41,344 nt of DNA from positions 1-41,344 of the IMG/VR virus record IMGVR_UViG_3300048996_000093, one strand, 5' to 3'. The DNA is from a virus. This document shows positions 8,129 to 17,400 of this stretch, in pieces (the first letter of the stretch is position 1; the number at the start of each line of letters is the position of its first letter). Under the pieces are notes generated by a model. It was given only the letters and a program-made list of their open reading frames with translations, had not been told where the DNA came from and did no database searches. Made by a program: the position numbers and the translations under genes.

Positions 8129-9193
8129 ATGCCTAACGACATGCTTGAGGCCCTCCTCCGGGACATCACGCCGACGGCCATCAACGCCTTCGTGCGCGAG
8201 ATCCAGACCCCGGCGGACTACCTCCTCACCCAGTCCGTGATCCCCGAGCGCACGGTCGACTCCGTGAAGTGGGAGTCGCGCTCCACCAGCCGCAGGGTCG
8301 CCGCGGCGACGTACCGCGCCTGGGACGCTCAGACCGCGGTCGCCACCCGCGAGGTCACCGAGCTTGCCCGTGAGGGAAAGCTCCTGCCCCTGGGCCAGAA
8401 GTACATCGTCGGGGAACTCGAGACGATCCTGCAGAACGTCTCCCGCGGCATGAAGGGCGACGCCCTCGTCACCGCGATCTACCAGGATGTTGCCGCGCAC
8501 GTCCTGTCCGTCAAGCACCGCATGGAGCTCGCCGCAGGCGACCTCCTCACCGACGGAAAGTTCACCCTGACCAACGAGAACGGCCTCTCCGTCGAGGCCG
8601 ACCACCAGGTGCCTGCGGCGAACATGCCGAGCGCGCCGACCGCGTGGACCGACCCCACCGCCGACATGCTCGGTGACGAGATGCGCTGGATCGAGGTACT
8701 GCGCTCCTCCGGCGCCCCGATGCCCGAGCGAGCCGTGACGTCCTACAAGGGCATGTCGCTGGCCATGGCCAACGACTCCTACCGGGCCGCGTACTACGGC
8801 AGTGTGAACTCCGCATCCACCATCCCCACCGCGGTCCTCGCGCCGAACGAGGTGAACGTCGTGCGGGCCCGCTACGGGTTGCCGCCGATCATCCCCTACG
8901 ACGTGAAGATCCCGCTGGCGGACGGCACCAACCCCCGCGTGCTGCCCGAGAACAAGTTCTTCCTGCTGCCGCCCAACCCGGCGCAGTGGGCAGAGACCCA
9001 GTACGGGCTGACCGCGGAGGGACTGGCCCTGTCGACCGGCTCCAACCCGGCCATCGAGCTGGAAGAGGCGCCGGGCATCATCTGCACCCGCGGCTACGAC
9101 GACGACCCGGTCCGCGTATGGACCAAGGTCGCCGCCGCCGCGATGCCGGTGATGTACACCCCGGACATCCACATCGCTGCGACGGTGTGGTGA
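8129..9193 (+). CDS. Major capsid protein (lambda gpE-like)
   Basis: A 354-residue protein from ATG 8129, preceded by GAGAGGGGA; an upstream in-frame ATG falls inside the decoration gene and is less likely. Size, order (scaffold, decoration, capsid) and motifs such as RRVAAATYRAWDAQT and the C-terminal YDDDPVRVWTKVAAAAMP fit the phage major capsid protein E family of the HK97 fold. It would build the icosahedral shell around the scaffold. Confidence 0.88.
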   Translation: MPNDMLEALLRDITPTAINAFVREIQTPADYLLTQSVIPERTVDSVKWESRSTSRRVAAATYRAWDAQTAVATREVTELAREGKLLPLGQKYIVGELETILQNVSRGMKGDALVTAIYQDVAAHVLSVKHRMELAAGDLLTDGKFTLTNENGLSVEADHQVPAANMPSAPTAWTDPTADMLGDEMRWIEVLRSSGAPMPERAVTSYKGMSLAMANDSYRAAYYGSVNSASTIPTAVLAPNEVNVVRARYGLPPIIPYDVKIPLADGTNPRVLPENKFFLLPPNPAQWAETQYGLTAEGLALSTGSNPAIELEEAPGIICTRGYDDDPVRVWTKVAAAAMPVMYTPDIHIAATVW

Positions 9194-9196
9194 GCC

Positions 9197-9541
9197 ATGG
9201 CTCAGCTCGCGAGCACGGTGTACGTCAAGGACCCCAAGACTCATCAGACGGTGGAACTGGCGGCGGGCTCCAGCCCGGAGAACCGTCTGGCCGCCCTGGT
9301 GACCAACCCGGCCGCCTGGGTCGACGGGAAGCTTCCCCGCCTGCCCAAGGCGCAGACCGAGGAGCAGGGCGGGCAGCAAAGCCTTACCGGCGACGGCCCG
9401 GACGGCGACTCTGGCGACGCCTCGGCCACCACCTCCGACGGCGCTGACCCCGCCACCCCCGAACCGGCCGCGAAGAAGACCGCGGCCCGCAAGCCGGCCC
9501 GGGGCCGGACCGCCGCTGACGAGGGCACCAGCGGCGACTAG
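9197..9541 (+). CDS. Small capsid-linked protein, unknown role
   Basis: A 114-residue protein starting 3 bp after the capsid stop, so translation is coupled. The first 55 residues look folded (VYVKDPKTHQTVELAAG); the rest is Gln/Asp/Ala-rich and ends in a Lys/Ala/Arg-rich tail, likely disordered. Similar small proteins follow the capsid gene in many actinophages; the function is not known to me. A hairpin 6 bp downstream should reduce read-through. Confidence 0.65.
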   Translation: MAQLASTVYVKDPKTHQTVELAAGSSPENRLAALVTNPAAWVDGKLPRLPKAQTEEQGGQQSLTGDGPDGDSGDASATTSDGADPATPEPAAKKTAARKPARGRTAADEGTSGD

Positions 9542-9547
9542 AAGCGC

Positions 9548-9595
9548 GTGCGGGCCCGCCTTTTGTGGTGGGGGCGCCACCCGGCGGGCCCGCAC
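9548..9595 (+). terminator. Hairpin after capsid genes
   Basis: Exact 13-bp arms at 9548-9560 and 9583-9595 with a 22-nt loop that can itself pair GTGG with CCAC. It probably lowers transcription of the connector genes relative to capsid protein. Confidence 0.7.
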
Positions 9596-9634
9596 CCGCA
9601 CCCCTTCCCACCTTCGACTCCCACGGAGGCCCCA

Positions 9635-9928
9635 GTGGCTCTCACGCACACGTACACCAAGACCTTCGAACTGCTCGATGCATGGGCGGAGACCACCCCA
9701 TGGGACTGCCGCCTGCGCGACACCGGATGCATCTCCTCCACGCACGATCACGCCCCGATGGCCAACCAGCCGTGCGCCATCCCAGCCTGCAGAGAGGCCC
9801 TGGTCGCGGGCGAGGTCTGCTACGCCGTGACGAGCCTCGAACGGCTTCCCAACGGTCATGAGCCGTGGGTTTGCTGGCGCCACGTACGCCCGAACGGCGG
9901 CCCCATCGGCACCGGCAAGCGGAGCTGA
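9635..9928 (+). CDS. Cysteine-rich small protein in connector region
   Basis: A 97-residue protein from GTG 9635 with GGAGG five bases upstream. It has five or more Cys and several His (RDTGC, CAIPAC, EVCYAV, WVCWRH), suggesting a zinc-binding fold. It stands first after the capsid terminator and 3 bp before the next gene. Role unknown; position suggests head completion or an accessory function. Confidence 0.65.
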   Translation: MALTHTYTKTFELLDAWAETTPWDCRLRDTGCISSTHDHAPMANQPCAIPACREALVAGEVCYAVTSLERLPNGHEPWVCWRHVRPNGGPIGTGKRS

Positions 9929-9931
9929 GCC

Positions 9932-10279
9932 ATGGACGCCGCCGTCAAAGCTTGGCTCCTCTCCCAGGTCGGAGAGACCACCGACGCCGCACTCCTGGCC
10001 GACTACGAGGCCCGCTACACCCGCCTGGGCACAGCCCGCTCCGTGGCCATCGAAGTCATCAGCGGACGCCTCGCCACGCTGCGCGCCCAGCCCTCCACCA
10101 TCAACGTGTCCTCCGTCATCGCCGTCGGCTACGCGGAAAACATCAGGGCCTACGAACGTCAGCTCGCACTACTCGAGTCGGGCGAGCCACCCGCACCCGA
10201 TGACCCCGACACCCCGGACAACAACGACACGGACAACACCCTGGGCCTGCTGTACCTGATCGAACGGCCCCGCCGATGA
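9932..10279 (+). CDS. Putative head-tail connector protein
   Basis: A 115-residue, mainly helical protein with an acidic Pro/Asp/Asn tail (residues about 85-105). It overlaps the MuF-like gene by 4 bp (ATGA). By position it may be the adaptor that docks below the portal, but no sequence signature proves this. Confidence 0.55.
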   Translation: MDAAVKAWLLSQVGETTDAALLADYEARYTRLGTARSVAIEVISGRLATLRAQPSTINVSSVIAVGYAENIRAYERQLALLESGEPPAPDDPDTPDNNDTDNTLGLLYLIERPRR

Positions 10280-11112
10280 CCACCCCGGTCCGCCGCGGCC
10301 GTACCCTGCGCGCCCGGCTCCTCGCCTACATCACCGGCGGCGTCAACAGCCTCCGCTCCGCATGGGCCATCCTCATCGCCGCGCAGACTCGCCTCCTCAA
10401 CGCGCTGGGCATGGTCGCGCCCAGCCGCAACGGCATCCCCAGCCGGTTGCGCGCCGCGATCGGCGCCTTCAACGGCTCCCTCGCCGCCTTCAACCGGGCC
10501 GCCGGGGCCTGGGTCGAACGGTGGGCCGCGACAGACCTCCCCCTCATCTACCGGGAGGGAGCCTGGAACACACTGGACCACGCCGACCGCCGCCGCGATC
10601 TGTTCCAGTGGACCGACCGCCACCGCGCCGCCATCACCGCCGCATCGGCGCAGTACTACGCGGACTTCACCGCCCGCGTGCAGGAGGCCATCCGTCGCGC
10701 GCAGGCCTTCGTGCGTGCCGTCCAGGACGTCGCCCGCGACACCACTGGCCGCCTCAGCCTCAAAGCGCTGCGCGCGGCACATCCCCTGGACACGGTCATT
10801 TACGCCAACAACCACCGTCACCCCGTCGACGCGTGGGCCCGCTCGGCGATCACCTGGCAGGCCGTGACCACCGCCAATACGGCCGCCGCCCGCACGGCGT
10901 TGGACGAACTGGGCACGGAGTGGGTGGAGGTCCGTGATGGCGCCGATTGCGGATGGACTTCCCACGATGATCCTGTGCGGGCCCACCTGACGCTTCGCAC
11001 CGTGCAGGACGCCCTCGCCCACCCCACCGCACACCCGAACTGCCAGCGCGAACTTTTGCCGCGCATGGACCTGATCGGCCGTACCGACATCTTCTCCGGA
11101 GCCGCCCTGTGA
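10276..11112 (+). CDS. MuF-like minor head protein
   Basis: A 278-residue protein. The first 200 residues are helical and Ala/Arg-rich. The C-terminal part has the MuF signature: VEVRDGADCGWTSHDDP with Cys and His, then HPTAHPNCQRELLP. MuF-domain proteins are minor capsid or ejected proteins, often linked to DNA ejection. It is placed after the capsid gene instead of right after the portal, where MuF genes usually lie. It overlaps the next gene by 4 bp. Confidence 0.78.
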   Translation: MTTPVRRGRTLRARLLAYITGGVNSLRSAWAILIAAQTRLLNALGMVAPSRNGIPSRLRAAIGAFNGSLAAFNRAAGAWVERWAATDLPLIYREGAWNTLDHADRRRDLFQWTDRHRAAITAASAQYYADFTARVQEAIRRAQAFVRAVQDVARDTTGRLSLKALRAAHPLDTVIYANNHRHPVDAWARSAITWQAVTTANTAAARTALDELGTEWVEVRDGADCGWTSHDDPVRAHLTLRTVQDALAHPTAHPNCQRELLPRMDLIGRTDIFSGAAL

Positions 11113-11501
11113 CCGAGCAGCCTTCCGAGCCGCAGGCGCACGGTGTACGGATCATCGCGCAGCCCGGCAGCGCCGACATCAGTATCGACGGCACGAGCCT
11201 GCCGCGCGGGCAGGTCACCGGCTACACCCTGCAGCACTCCATCCAAGAGGCGCTGCCCACCCTGCTGCTCCACACCCGTCACCCCGACGCTGTCGTCTGG
11301 GACGGCTTGGCCCGGGTCGCTATCGGTGTCAGCCAGTCTCCGGCAGACCTGATCGCCGACTTCCTCGCCGAAATCGACCCCGTCCTCTTGGACCAGGAAG
11401 CCCTCAACCGCTCCGACTACGGGGGCGGGCCGGGAGCCACCGCGGTCGCGATGCTCGCCACGCTCACCGACTGGGCGCGCGGCGCGAAGGCGGGCACCTG
11501 A
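11109..11501 (+). CDS. Conserved-position phage protein, unknown function
   Basis: A 130-residue protein starting at GTG 11109 inside the end of the MuF-like gene. It begins with a polar leader, then a beta-rich part (VRIIAQPGSADISIDG) and a helical C-terminus. Single-base overlap with the next gene (11501) indicates tight coupling. It may be a connector component; I cannot assign a family. Confidence 0.6.
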   Translation: MTEQPSEPQAHGVRIIAQPGSADISIDGTSLPRGQVTGYTLQHSIQEALPTLLLHTRHPDAVVWDGLARVAIGVSQSPADLIADFLAEIDPVLLDQEALNRSDYGGGPGATAVAMLATLTDWARGAKAGT

Positions 11502-11950
11502 TGGCGGGCATCGACCTGTCCGGCATCGTCACCGTCGTGGAGGGCTTGGTGCTCCTGGACACGGTGCGTATCTCCCGCCCTGGCACCGGAGCACCCGTGT
11601 TCAACCAGGAGACGGGGGAGTACACCGCGCCCGAGGCGGAGACCGTGTACGAGGGGCCCGGCGCGGTGCAGCAGGCCGGCACCCCGGGCGGCGTGTCCTC
11701 GCTGCCGGTGGCGAACCTCCCCTGGTCGGATGAGACCCGCTCCCGCTACCGGGCGTTCACACCGTTGGCGGCGCCGGTCGCCGAACGCGACATGCTCATC
11801 ACGGTGGTCGCCGTCCACGAGAACGGCGGGGACGTGTCCCTGATCGGACGTCAGTGGCGGGCCCAGGATCCCGGCATCGTCGGCACCCTGGGCGTCGTCC
11901 GCATTACCGGCCTGGACCAGGTGCAGCAGGCGCAGGAAGGCGGCGGCTGA
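11501..11950 (+). CDS. Head-closure (stopper)-like protein
   Basis: A 149-residue beta-rich protein. The pattern VRISRPGTGAPVFNQETGEY, then a YEGPGAVQ strand and SRYRAFTPLAAP, is typical of the small head-closure proteins annotated as DUF6093 in actinophages, equivalent in role to SPP1 gp16 stoppers that seal the filled head and receive the tail. It shares one base with each neighbour. The name of the family is from memory and was not searched. Confidence 0.62.
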   Translation: MAGIDLSGIVTVVEGLVLLDTVRISRPGTGAPVFNQETGEYTAPEAETVYEGPGAVQQAGTPGGVSSLPVANLPWSDETRSRYRAFTPLAAPVAERDMLITVVAVHENGGDVSLIGRQWRAQDPGIVGTLGVVRITGLDQVQQAQEGGG

Positions 11951-12345
11951 TGGACCTCGACGACCTCGCCGGACGCCTCGAGCGGTCGGCGGACCGGGTG
12001 GGCACGGAGACGAACCGCACCGTGCAGCAGCAGGGCCGCCTCCTGCGGGCGCTCATCATGGAGCGGGCATCCGGACGTCCCGGCCCCAACGTGATCACCG
12101 GTGACTACCGCGGCTCGTGGAAGCCGGAGCCGTTCGGTGTGCCCGATGGCGGGGGAGTAGAGGTCGGCACCACCCAGCCGCAGGGGAAGCGTCTGGAGTT
12201 CGGGTTCTACGACATGACGGACAGTCTGGGCCGTCACTTTTTTCAGGTGCCCCGCCCGCACGTGGAGCCGTCGGTCAACGAACTGTCCGACGGCTTCGAG
12301 GACGCGTTCAAGGCGGCCTGCGACCGGATCTTCGGAGGCGCCTGA
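11950..12345 (+). CDS. HK97 gp10-like tail component
   Basis: A 131-residue protein starting at ATG 11950 (TGATG overlap with the gene before). An N-terminal helix carries the LERSADRVGTET pattern, followed by basic and beta segments (NVITGDYRGSW) and FYDMTDSLGRHFFQVPRPH. This fits the HK97 gp10 family of small proteins between the head stopper and tail terminator. An upstream in-frame ATG would overlap the previous gene and is rejected. Confidence 0.65.
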   Translation: MDLDDLAGRLERSADRVGTETNRTVQQQGRLLRALIMERASGRPGPNVITGDYRGSWKPEPFGVPDGGGVEVGTTQPQGKRLEFGFYDMTDSLGRHFFQVPRPHVEPSVNELSDGFEDAFKAACDRIFGGA

Positions 12346-12815
12346 TGATCGAACGGCAGATGGTCACCAAAGCCTTCGGCGCCCTGCTGGCCACCGTCAC
12401 CGGCAAGCCGGTGGGCTACGGGAAAGTCCCGATCAACCCGGCCACCGGACGGCCCTACCCGCCGCCCTACACGCTGCTCTACTCCCTGGATCACAGCAGC
12501 AGCGACGGCACCCTCGCCGACACCGGGTCGGCCGCCATCTCCACCTATCAGGCGACATGCGTCTCCGGGCCCGCCCCCGGCCAGGCCGACAGCGCCGGAA
12601 CGGTCGAACAGGCCGAGTGGCTCGCCGACAAGGCCCGCACCGGCGTCATGGCCCGCCCCGCCGACGGCACCGGATACACCAACCCGATCACCATCCCCGG
12701 CATCAACTGCTTCCACCGCGAGGCATCCGATGCGGGGGCAACACCCGACGAGAACGATGCCATCATCACTTCAGTGATCCGTTTCCGGCTCTCCCTCCAG
12801 GAGAGCGGCGCCTGA
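12345..12815 (+). CDS. Tail terminator-like protein (by position)
   Basis: A 156-residue protein from ATG 12345, overlapping the previous stop. It contains YGKVPINPATGRPYPPPY and several beta strands ending in IRFRLSLQ. The slot between gp10-like protein and tail tube is that of the tail terminator, which caps the tube at its final length. The call is mostly positional. Confidence 0.55.
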   Translation: MIERQMVTKAFGALLATVTGKPVGYGKVPINPATGRPYPPPYTLLYSLDHSSSDGTLADTGSAAISTYQATCVSGPAPGQADSAGTVEQAEWLADKARTGVMARPADGTGYTNPITIPGINCFHREASDAGATPDENDAIITSVIRFRLSLQESGA

Positions 12816-12906
12816 CCCCTGGTCAGGCAGTATCACCGCACCGCGGCGGGACCCCACGCGGACGCCACCCCCAGCAGGTGGCCGCCACACACCACCACGT
12901 GTAGCA

Positions 12907-12944
12907 GGGGCCCCACTTGAGCAGGCCCCGACCGCAAAGGGGCC
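12907..12944 (+). promoter_or_regulatory. Alternative hairpins over tail-tube ribosome-binding site
   Basis: Three 6-bp blocks lie in order: GGGGCC (12907-12912), GGCCCC (12924-12929), GGGGCC (12939-12944). The middle block can pair with either flank. Pairing with the third hides AAAGGGG, the ribosome-binding site of the gene at 12952; pairing with the first frees it. Possible translational control of tail-tube dosage. The short stems make it uncertain. Confidence 0.35.
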
Positions 12945-12951
12945 ACATCTC

Positions 12952-13425
12952 ATGGCACGGTTCAACCGCAAGGGCACCACGAAGATCAAGTTCCTGCCGA
13001 TCGTCGCGTCCACGGCACTCTTGCCGACTCGTGCGGAGATCACCGCAGGTAATGACCTGACCCAGGGCATCCACACCATCGACGGGTGGAGCACCGAAAA
13101 CCAGGCCATCCCCACACCCGACATGGGGTCCACCTTCGTCTCGAAGATCGACGGAGACGACGAGGCCGCCGACTCCAGCCTGGGCTTCTACGAGGACAAC
13201 ACCCTCGACGATATCGAGACCGACCTCGCCAAGGGCACCACCGGCTTCATGTGCATCTTCTCCAAGGGCGATGTCGGTGCCGGCAAGGGCCTGGACGTGT
13301 TCCCCGTGAAGGTCGCCTCCAACACCAAGCAGTACACGGCGGACAGCGAGGCCGCGAAGATCCTGGTGCAGTTCGTCATCACCGATCGCCCGGCCACGAA
13401 CCAGACCGTTCCGGCTGCCGTCTGA
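12952..13425 (+). CDS. Major tail (tube) protein
   Basis: A 157-residue protein with a basic start (ARFNRKGTTKIKFLP) and alternating strands; LPTRAEITAGNDLTQGI and ITDRPATNQTVP are typical of the short actinophage tail tube proteins. Its hexameric rings stack into the tail tube around the tape measure. A 136-bp leader with possible switching hairpins precedes it, and a hairpin follows, both common around this highly expressed gene. Confidence 0.8.
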   Translation: MARFNRKGTTKIKFLPIVASTALLPTRAEITAGNDLTQGIHTIDGWSTENQAIPTPDMGSTFVSKIDGDDEAADSSLGFYEDNTLDDIETDLAKGTTGFMCIFSKGDVGAGKGLDVFPVKVASNTKQYTADSEAAKILVQFVITDRPATNQTVPAAV

Positions 13426-13476
13426 GCCGTCCGGCCACCCACCCCCTCATGCCCCCGGCCGGGCCCCGGCGAATCT

Positions 13477-13510
13477 GGGAAGGGCGCCTTGCGCCCGGTC
13501 GGGCCTTCCC
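13477..13510 (+). terminator. Hairpin after tail-tube gene
   Basis: Inner stem GGGCGC-CTT-GCGCCC (13482-13496) lies within an outer pairing GGGAAGG (13477-13483) with CCTTCCC (13504-13510); inner and outer pairings overlap at two bases, so only one forms fully at a time. Probable attenuator lowering expression of the chaperone and tape measure genes. Confidence 0.5.
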
Positions 13511-13522
13511 ACGGAGACCCAC

Positions 13523-14053
13523 ATGACGAGCACCACCACCAGCTGGGCCGAGAAGAAGAAGCGCCTGGACGCCCTGAAGCGGCCCGAGCAGCCCTTCACC
13601 ATCTGCGAGGACCCTGCGGTCCGCGAGCGCCGCAACCGCGCCAAGGCCGCCCACCAGAAGGCTGTCGACGCCCTGGCGGACCTGCCGGTCGAGGCCGAAG
13701 AAGAACGTCCTCTCTTCGAGTCGCGTGTGAAGACGACCAAGACGGAACTGACCGCCGCACAAAAGGCCTTCGACGCGGTGTCGGTGACGTTGACGTTCAC
13801 CGCACTGGAACGCGCCGCACTGGATGAGCTGATGGCCAAACACCCGGCCAACGAGGAGCAGGAAGCCGACGGCGAAGAGTTCGCCATGGACACCTTCGCC
13901 CCGGCGCTCGTATCGGCCGCCTCCGTGGACGGCATGCCCGTCGACGCCGCCCAGCAGTACCTCAACACCTGGTCCACCGCCGACGCCCGCGCTCTGTTCA
14001 ACGCGGCCTGGTCCGTGCAGCACCAGCAGCGGACCGACCTGGGAAAAGGCTGA
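13523..14053 (+). CDS. Tail assembly chaperone, short form (gpG-like)
   Basis: A 176-residue mostly helical, charged protein from ATG 13523. It lies between tail tube and tape measure, where the two overlapping tail chaperones of long-tailed phages are found. The 0-frame ends CTG GGA AAA GGC TGA, directly after a canonical slippery heptamer at 14041-14047. The short form is the major product; both forms coat the tape measure during tail assembly and are absent from the virion. Confidence 0.85.
   Translation: MTSTTTSWAEKKKRLDALKRPEQPFTICEDPAVRERRNRAKAAHQKAVDALADLPVEAEEERPLFESRVKTTKTELTAAQKAFDAVSVTLTFTALERAALDELMAKHPANEEQEADGEEFAMDTFAPALVSAASVDGMPVDAAQQYLNTWSTADARALFNAAWSVQHQQRTDLGKG
14041..14047 (+). 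other. -1 ribosomal frameshift site GGGAAAA
   Basis: The 0-frame reads G GGA AAA here, the ideal X XXY YYZ form, two codons before the stop at 14051-14053. The downstream frame open to 14418 is offset by -1. This matches the gpG/gpGT programmed frameshift. Confidence 0.85.
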
Positions 14054-14418
14054 TCGATGACCCCAAGCTGCGCGCCGAACTCGAGCTGTGCCACGCCTAC
14101 CGCATCCCCCACAGCCAGTTCCGCGGACACGGCGATGGCACCTGGAGCGACCTCGACCGGCGCAAAGCCCTCGCCTACGACGCCTACCGCCGCCAGGTGT
14201 GCGACCACTGCGGCACCCGGGCCACCGAGTGGGACGAGAACGTCGGCGGCGACGAGGACGCTTACCGGGCCATCACCCACCGCTGCGTCGGCTGCCAGAT
14301 CCTCGCCGACAAGCAGAAGACGGTCCCCGACGGCGACGACGGGCACGGCGTGAAGGTCGCCCTGATCCCCACCAGCGTGCATGCGGCCCTCGAAGTCGCC
14401 CGCACCCACGACCACTAG
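14047..14418 (+). CDS. Tail assembly chaperone, frameshift extension (gpT-like)
   Basis: Read only after a -1 shift at 14041-14047. It adds 123 residues to residue 175 of the short form, giving a fusion of about 298 residues. The junction reads LGK then RLIDDPKLRAE. The extension has two zinc-type pairs, CDHC and CVGC, about 35 residues apart, so it likely carries a zinc ribbon. There is no good start codon with a ribosome-binding site at the beginning of this frame, which supports frameshifting over independent translation. Confidence 0.82.
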   Translation, partial: RLIDDPKLRAELELCHAYRIPHSQFRGHGDGTWSDLDRRKALAYDAYRRQVCDHCGTRATEWDENVGGDEDAYRAITHRCVGCQILADKQKTVPDGDDGHGVKVALIPTSVHAALEVARTHDH

Positions 14419-14436
14419 CCGGAAGGGAGGCCACGC

Positions 14437-17400
14437 GTGTCCCAGTGGAACCTGAGCGTTCGCCTGACGGGGCAGGGCTCGAACCTGTCGAGCATGCTGC
14501 GCTCCACCGCCGGGGACGCCCGCACCGCCTCCCGCGCCGTCAACACCCTGCGCAGCGACATCCGCAGGCTGCGCGCCGAAGCCTCCCGCCCCATCCGTCT
14601 GCGCCTGGCAGTGGACGGCACCCACCTGCGGCGCGACGTGCAGCGCGCAGTATCCGGTGCGGGCCGCCAGGCCATCACCATCCCGCTCGGCGTGGACGGC
14701 ACCCGCCTGCGCGCCCAGGTCCGCAACGCCCTGCGCACCGCCTCCGCCGGATCAGGCATCCAGATCCCGCTGCGGGTCGACGCCAACGGTCTGCGGGCCG
14801 AGGTGCGCCGCGCACTGTCCGGCGCCTCCGGACAAGCCCTGAGCGTCGACCTGCGCCTGGGCGACGCCATGCAGTTGCGGCGCGACGTGCAGGCGGCCGT
14901 GCGCTGGGCCGCACAAGGCCACCGCATCACCATCCCCATCGGGCTGGCCGACCCCATGCAGCTGCGCCGCGACGTGGCCGCGGCCGTCCGCTGGGCGTCG
15001 ATGAACCACACCATCCGCATCCCTGTCGTGCCGGACACCAGTGCCCTGCGCAACATCCCCACCCCCAGCCTGAGCGGCGGGTCCGGCGGCGGAGGCGCGA
15101 ACTTCGGCCTGGCTGGGTTCATCCCCTTCGCTACCGCCGCGATCCCGCTCGCCGCTGGGCTGGCGTCCACCCTGGCTCCCGTCGCGGGGATGTTCACAGC
15201 GGCGGCCGGCGGCGCCGCAGCATTCGGGATCGCGCTGGCCGGGCAGATCGGCCCCCTGTCGGAGGCGGCCGAGGCGGAGAAGGCCTACCAGGACGCCATT
15301 GCCGAGCACGGACGGTCCTCCACGGAGGCCGCCGAGGCTTCCCTGGCCTATCAGCGGAAGCTGTCCGCGCTGCCGCCCGAGACGCAGAAGGCAGCTGTTG
15401 CGCTGTCCACGCTGAAGACGGAGTTCGGCGACTGGTCGGACGAGATGTCCGACTTCACGATGGAGCCCGTCGCCAAGGGCTTCACCATCATGCAGAAACT
15501 GCTGCCCTCGCTCTCCCCGGAAGTAGAGTCGTTCTCAGGCCAGTTGGACCGCCTGATGAACGTGGCGGGCGGGGCGATCTCCACGCCCGGCTTCGACGCC
15601 TTCTCTGGCAAGGTCGCCGATCTCACCGATCAGAAGCTCGACAGCTTCACCGACCAGGTCATCCACCTGCTCCGGGTCGCGTCCGAGGGCGATGCGGGCG
15701 GCGGCGCGTTGGGTCAGATCCTCGACTACGTGCGACAGAACGGGCCCGCCGCCCGCGATGCGCTGGACGCAGTCGGGCAAGCCGTCGGAGTGGTGGCCGA
15801 AGGCGCCGCCGACGCCGGGCCGGGCATGCTGACCCTGGTCACCGCCGTGGCGCGGCTGGCCGGAGCTCTGCCGCCCGAGCTGGTCGGCCTCCTGATCCAG
15901 ATCGCCGCAGGAATCAAGTTGGTCCAGCTGGCCGCGGCAGGGTCGGCGGCAGCCGCAGGTGCCCTGACCCGGGTGAGCCTCGCCATTCAGACCATGGGCG
16001 CGCGTGCCGTGGGCGCAGGCGGTGGCCTGCGGGGCGTGGGGGCGGCGATCGGCGGACTGTCCTCCGGCGCCAAGGCTGGCCTGGCCGCGGCCGGAATCAT
16101 CGCGATCGGGCTTGCTCTCCATGAACTGTCCGATCAGAAACCGGTGATCGCAGTCAACGCCCTGTCGACCAGCCTCAACACGCTGGTGTCCACGGGCAAA
16201 GTCACCGGCGCGCTCAAGACCAACATGGACGAGATGTCCGAGAGCATCGCGATGGTCTCCAAGACGGCATCCGACAACAAGCTATTGAAGCTGACCAGCG
16301 ACTTCGGATCGTGGATCGGCATAGCTGACGGCCCCGGAATCTCCGACGCGATCAAGAACGTTGAGGCGTGGGACCAGGTCATGGCCGACAACGTCCGCAA
16401 CGGCCACCCCAAGGAAGCCGCCGCCCAGTTCGACCTGCTGCGCCGCGCCTGGAAAGCAGGCGGCGGCGACATGGGGCAGTTCAAGCAGCACACAGACGGC
16501 TACCGCAACGCCCTGGCCGACATGAAGTTCGAGCAGGACGCCACCAAGGAGTCGATGGGCACGTTCGGGCAGGCCGCCCTGGACGCCGGCACCAAGCTCG
16601 CAGCGCAGAAGGCCGACGCCGACGCCCTGCGGCAAAGCCTCATCGCCCTGAACGAAACCAACCGAGCCGCACACGACGCCGAAACACAGTTCGAGGCAAG
16701 CCTGGATGCACTGAGCGAGTCGTTCAAGAAGAACGGCGCCACCCTCAACGCGCACACCGAGGCCGGCCGCGCCAACCGCACGGCCATGTCCGCGGCGGCC
16801 AAGTCCCAGGACGAACTCATCGCCTCCGGGCTCGCGGCGGGGAACTCGTTCGACTCGATGGTCGGCAAGTCCGAGTCGCTCCGTACGTCGATGATGAAGC
16901 TCGCGACGGACGCGTTCGACGGCAACACCGCGAAGGCCCGGACCTACGTCAACACGCTCCTTGGGACCCCCAAGGAAGTAAAAACCCTGATCAAGGTTGA
17001 GCGTGAGAACGCCATCAGTGGCCTTCAGGAAGTTCGATCTGCGATCCAGGCCACCCCCGGCGCGAAGAGCGTCAAGGTCTCCACGCTGAACGCGGCCGCG
17101 ATCGCCGCCCTCGAGAAGGTCGGATACAAGACCAGGACACTGCCCAACGGACAAACCGAGGTCTACACCGCCAACGGGCAGGCCATTGGCAGCATCGGCG
17201 CGGTCAGTACCGCCCTGAACAATCTGAACGGCAAGACCGCAAACACGTACACGGTGCACACCACCGTCTACAAGATCAAGGGGCGTCCGGGCGGCCCCCC
17301 GTCCGGCTCGTACATGGGCTCCACCGCAGGACGCTCCGCCGACGGCAACCTCTACGGCCCGGCCCGGGTGCAGCGGTTCGCCGAGGGCGGCATGGGTGAG

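Noticed and set aside
6123-8240. 705-codon plus-strand frame across portal, scaffold and decoration genes
   Set aside because: Arg/His/Pro-rich shadow product crossing three supported genes and their start signals.
14088-16124. 678-codon plus-strand frame overlapping chaperone and tape measure
   Set aside because: Arg/Pro/Gly-rich shadow product; both real genes in other frames are well supported.
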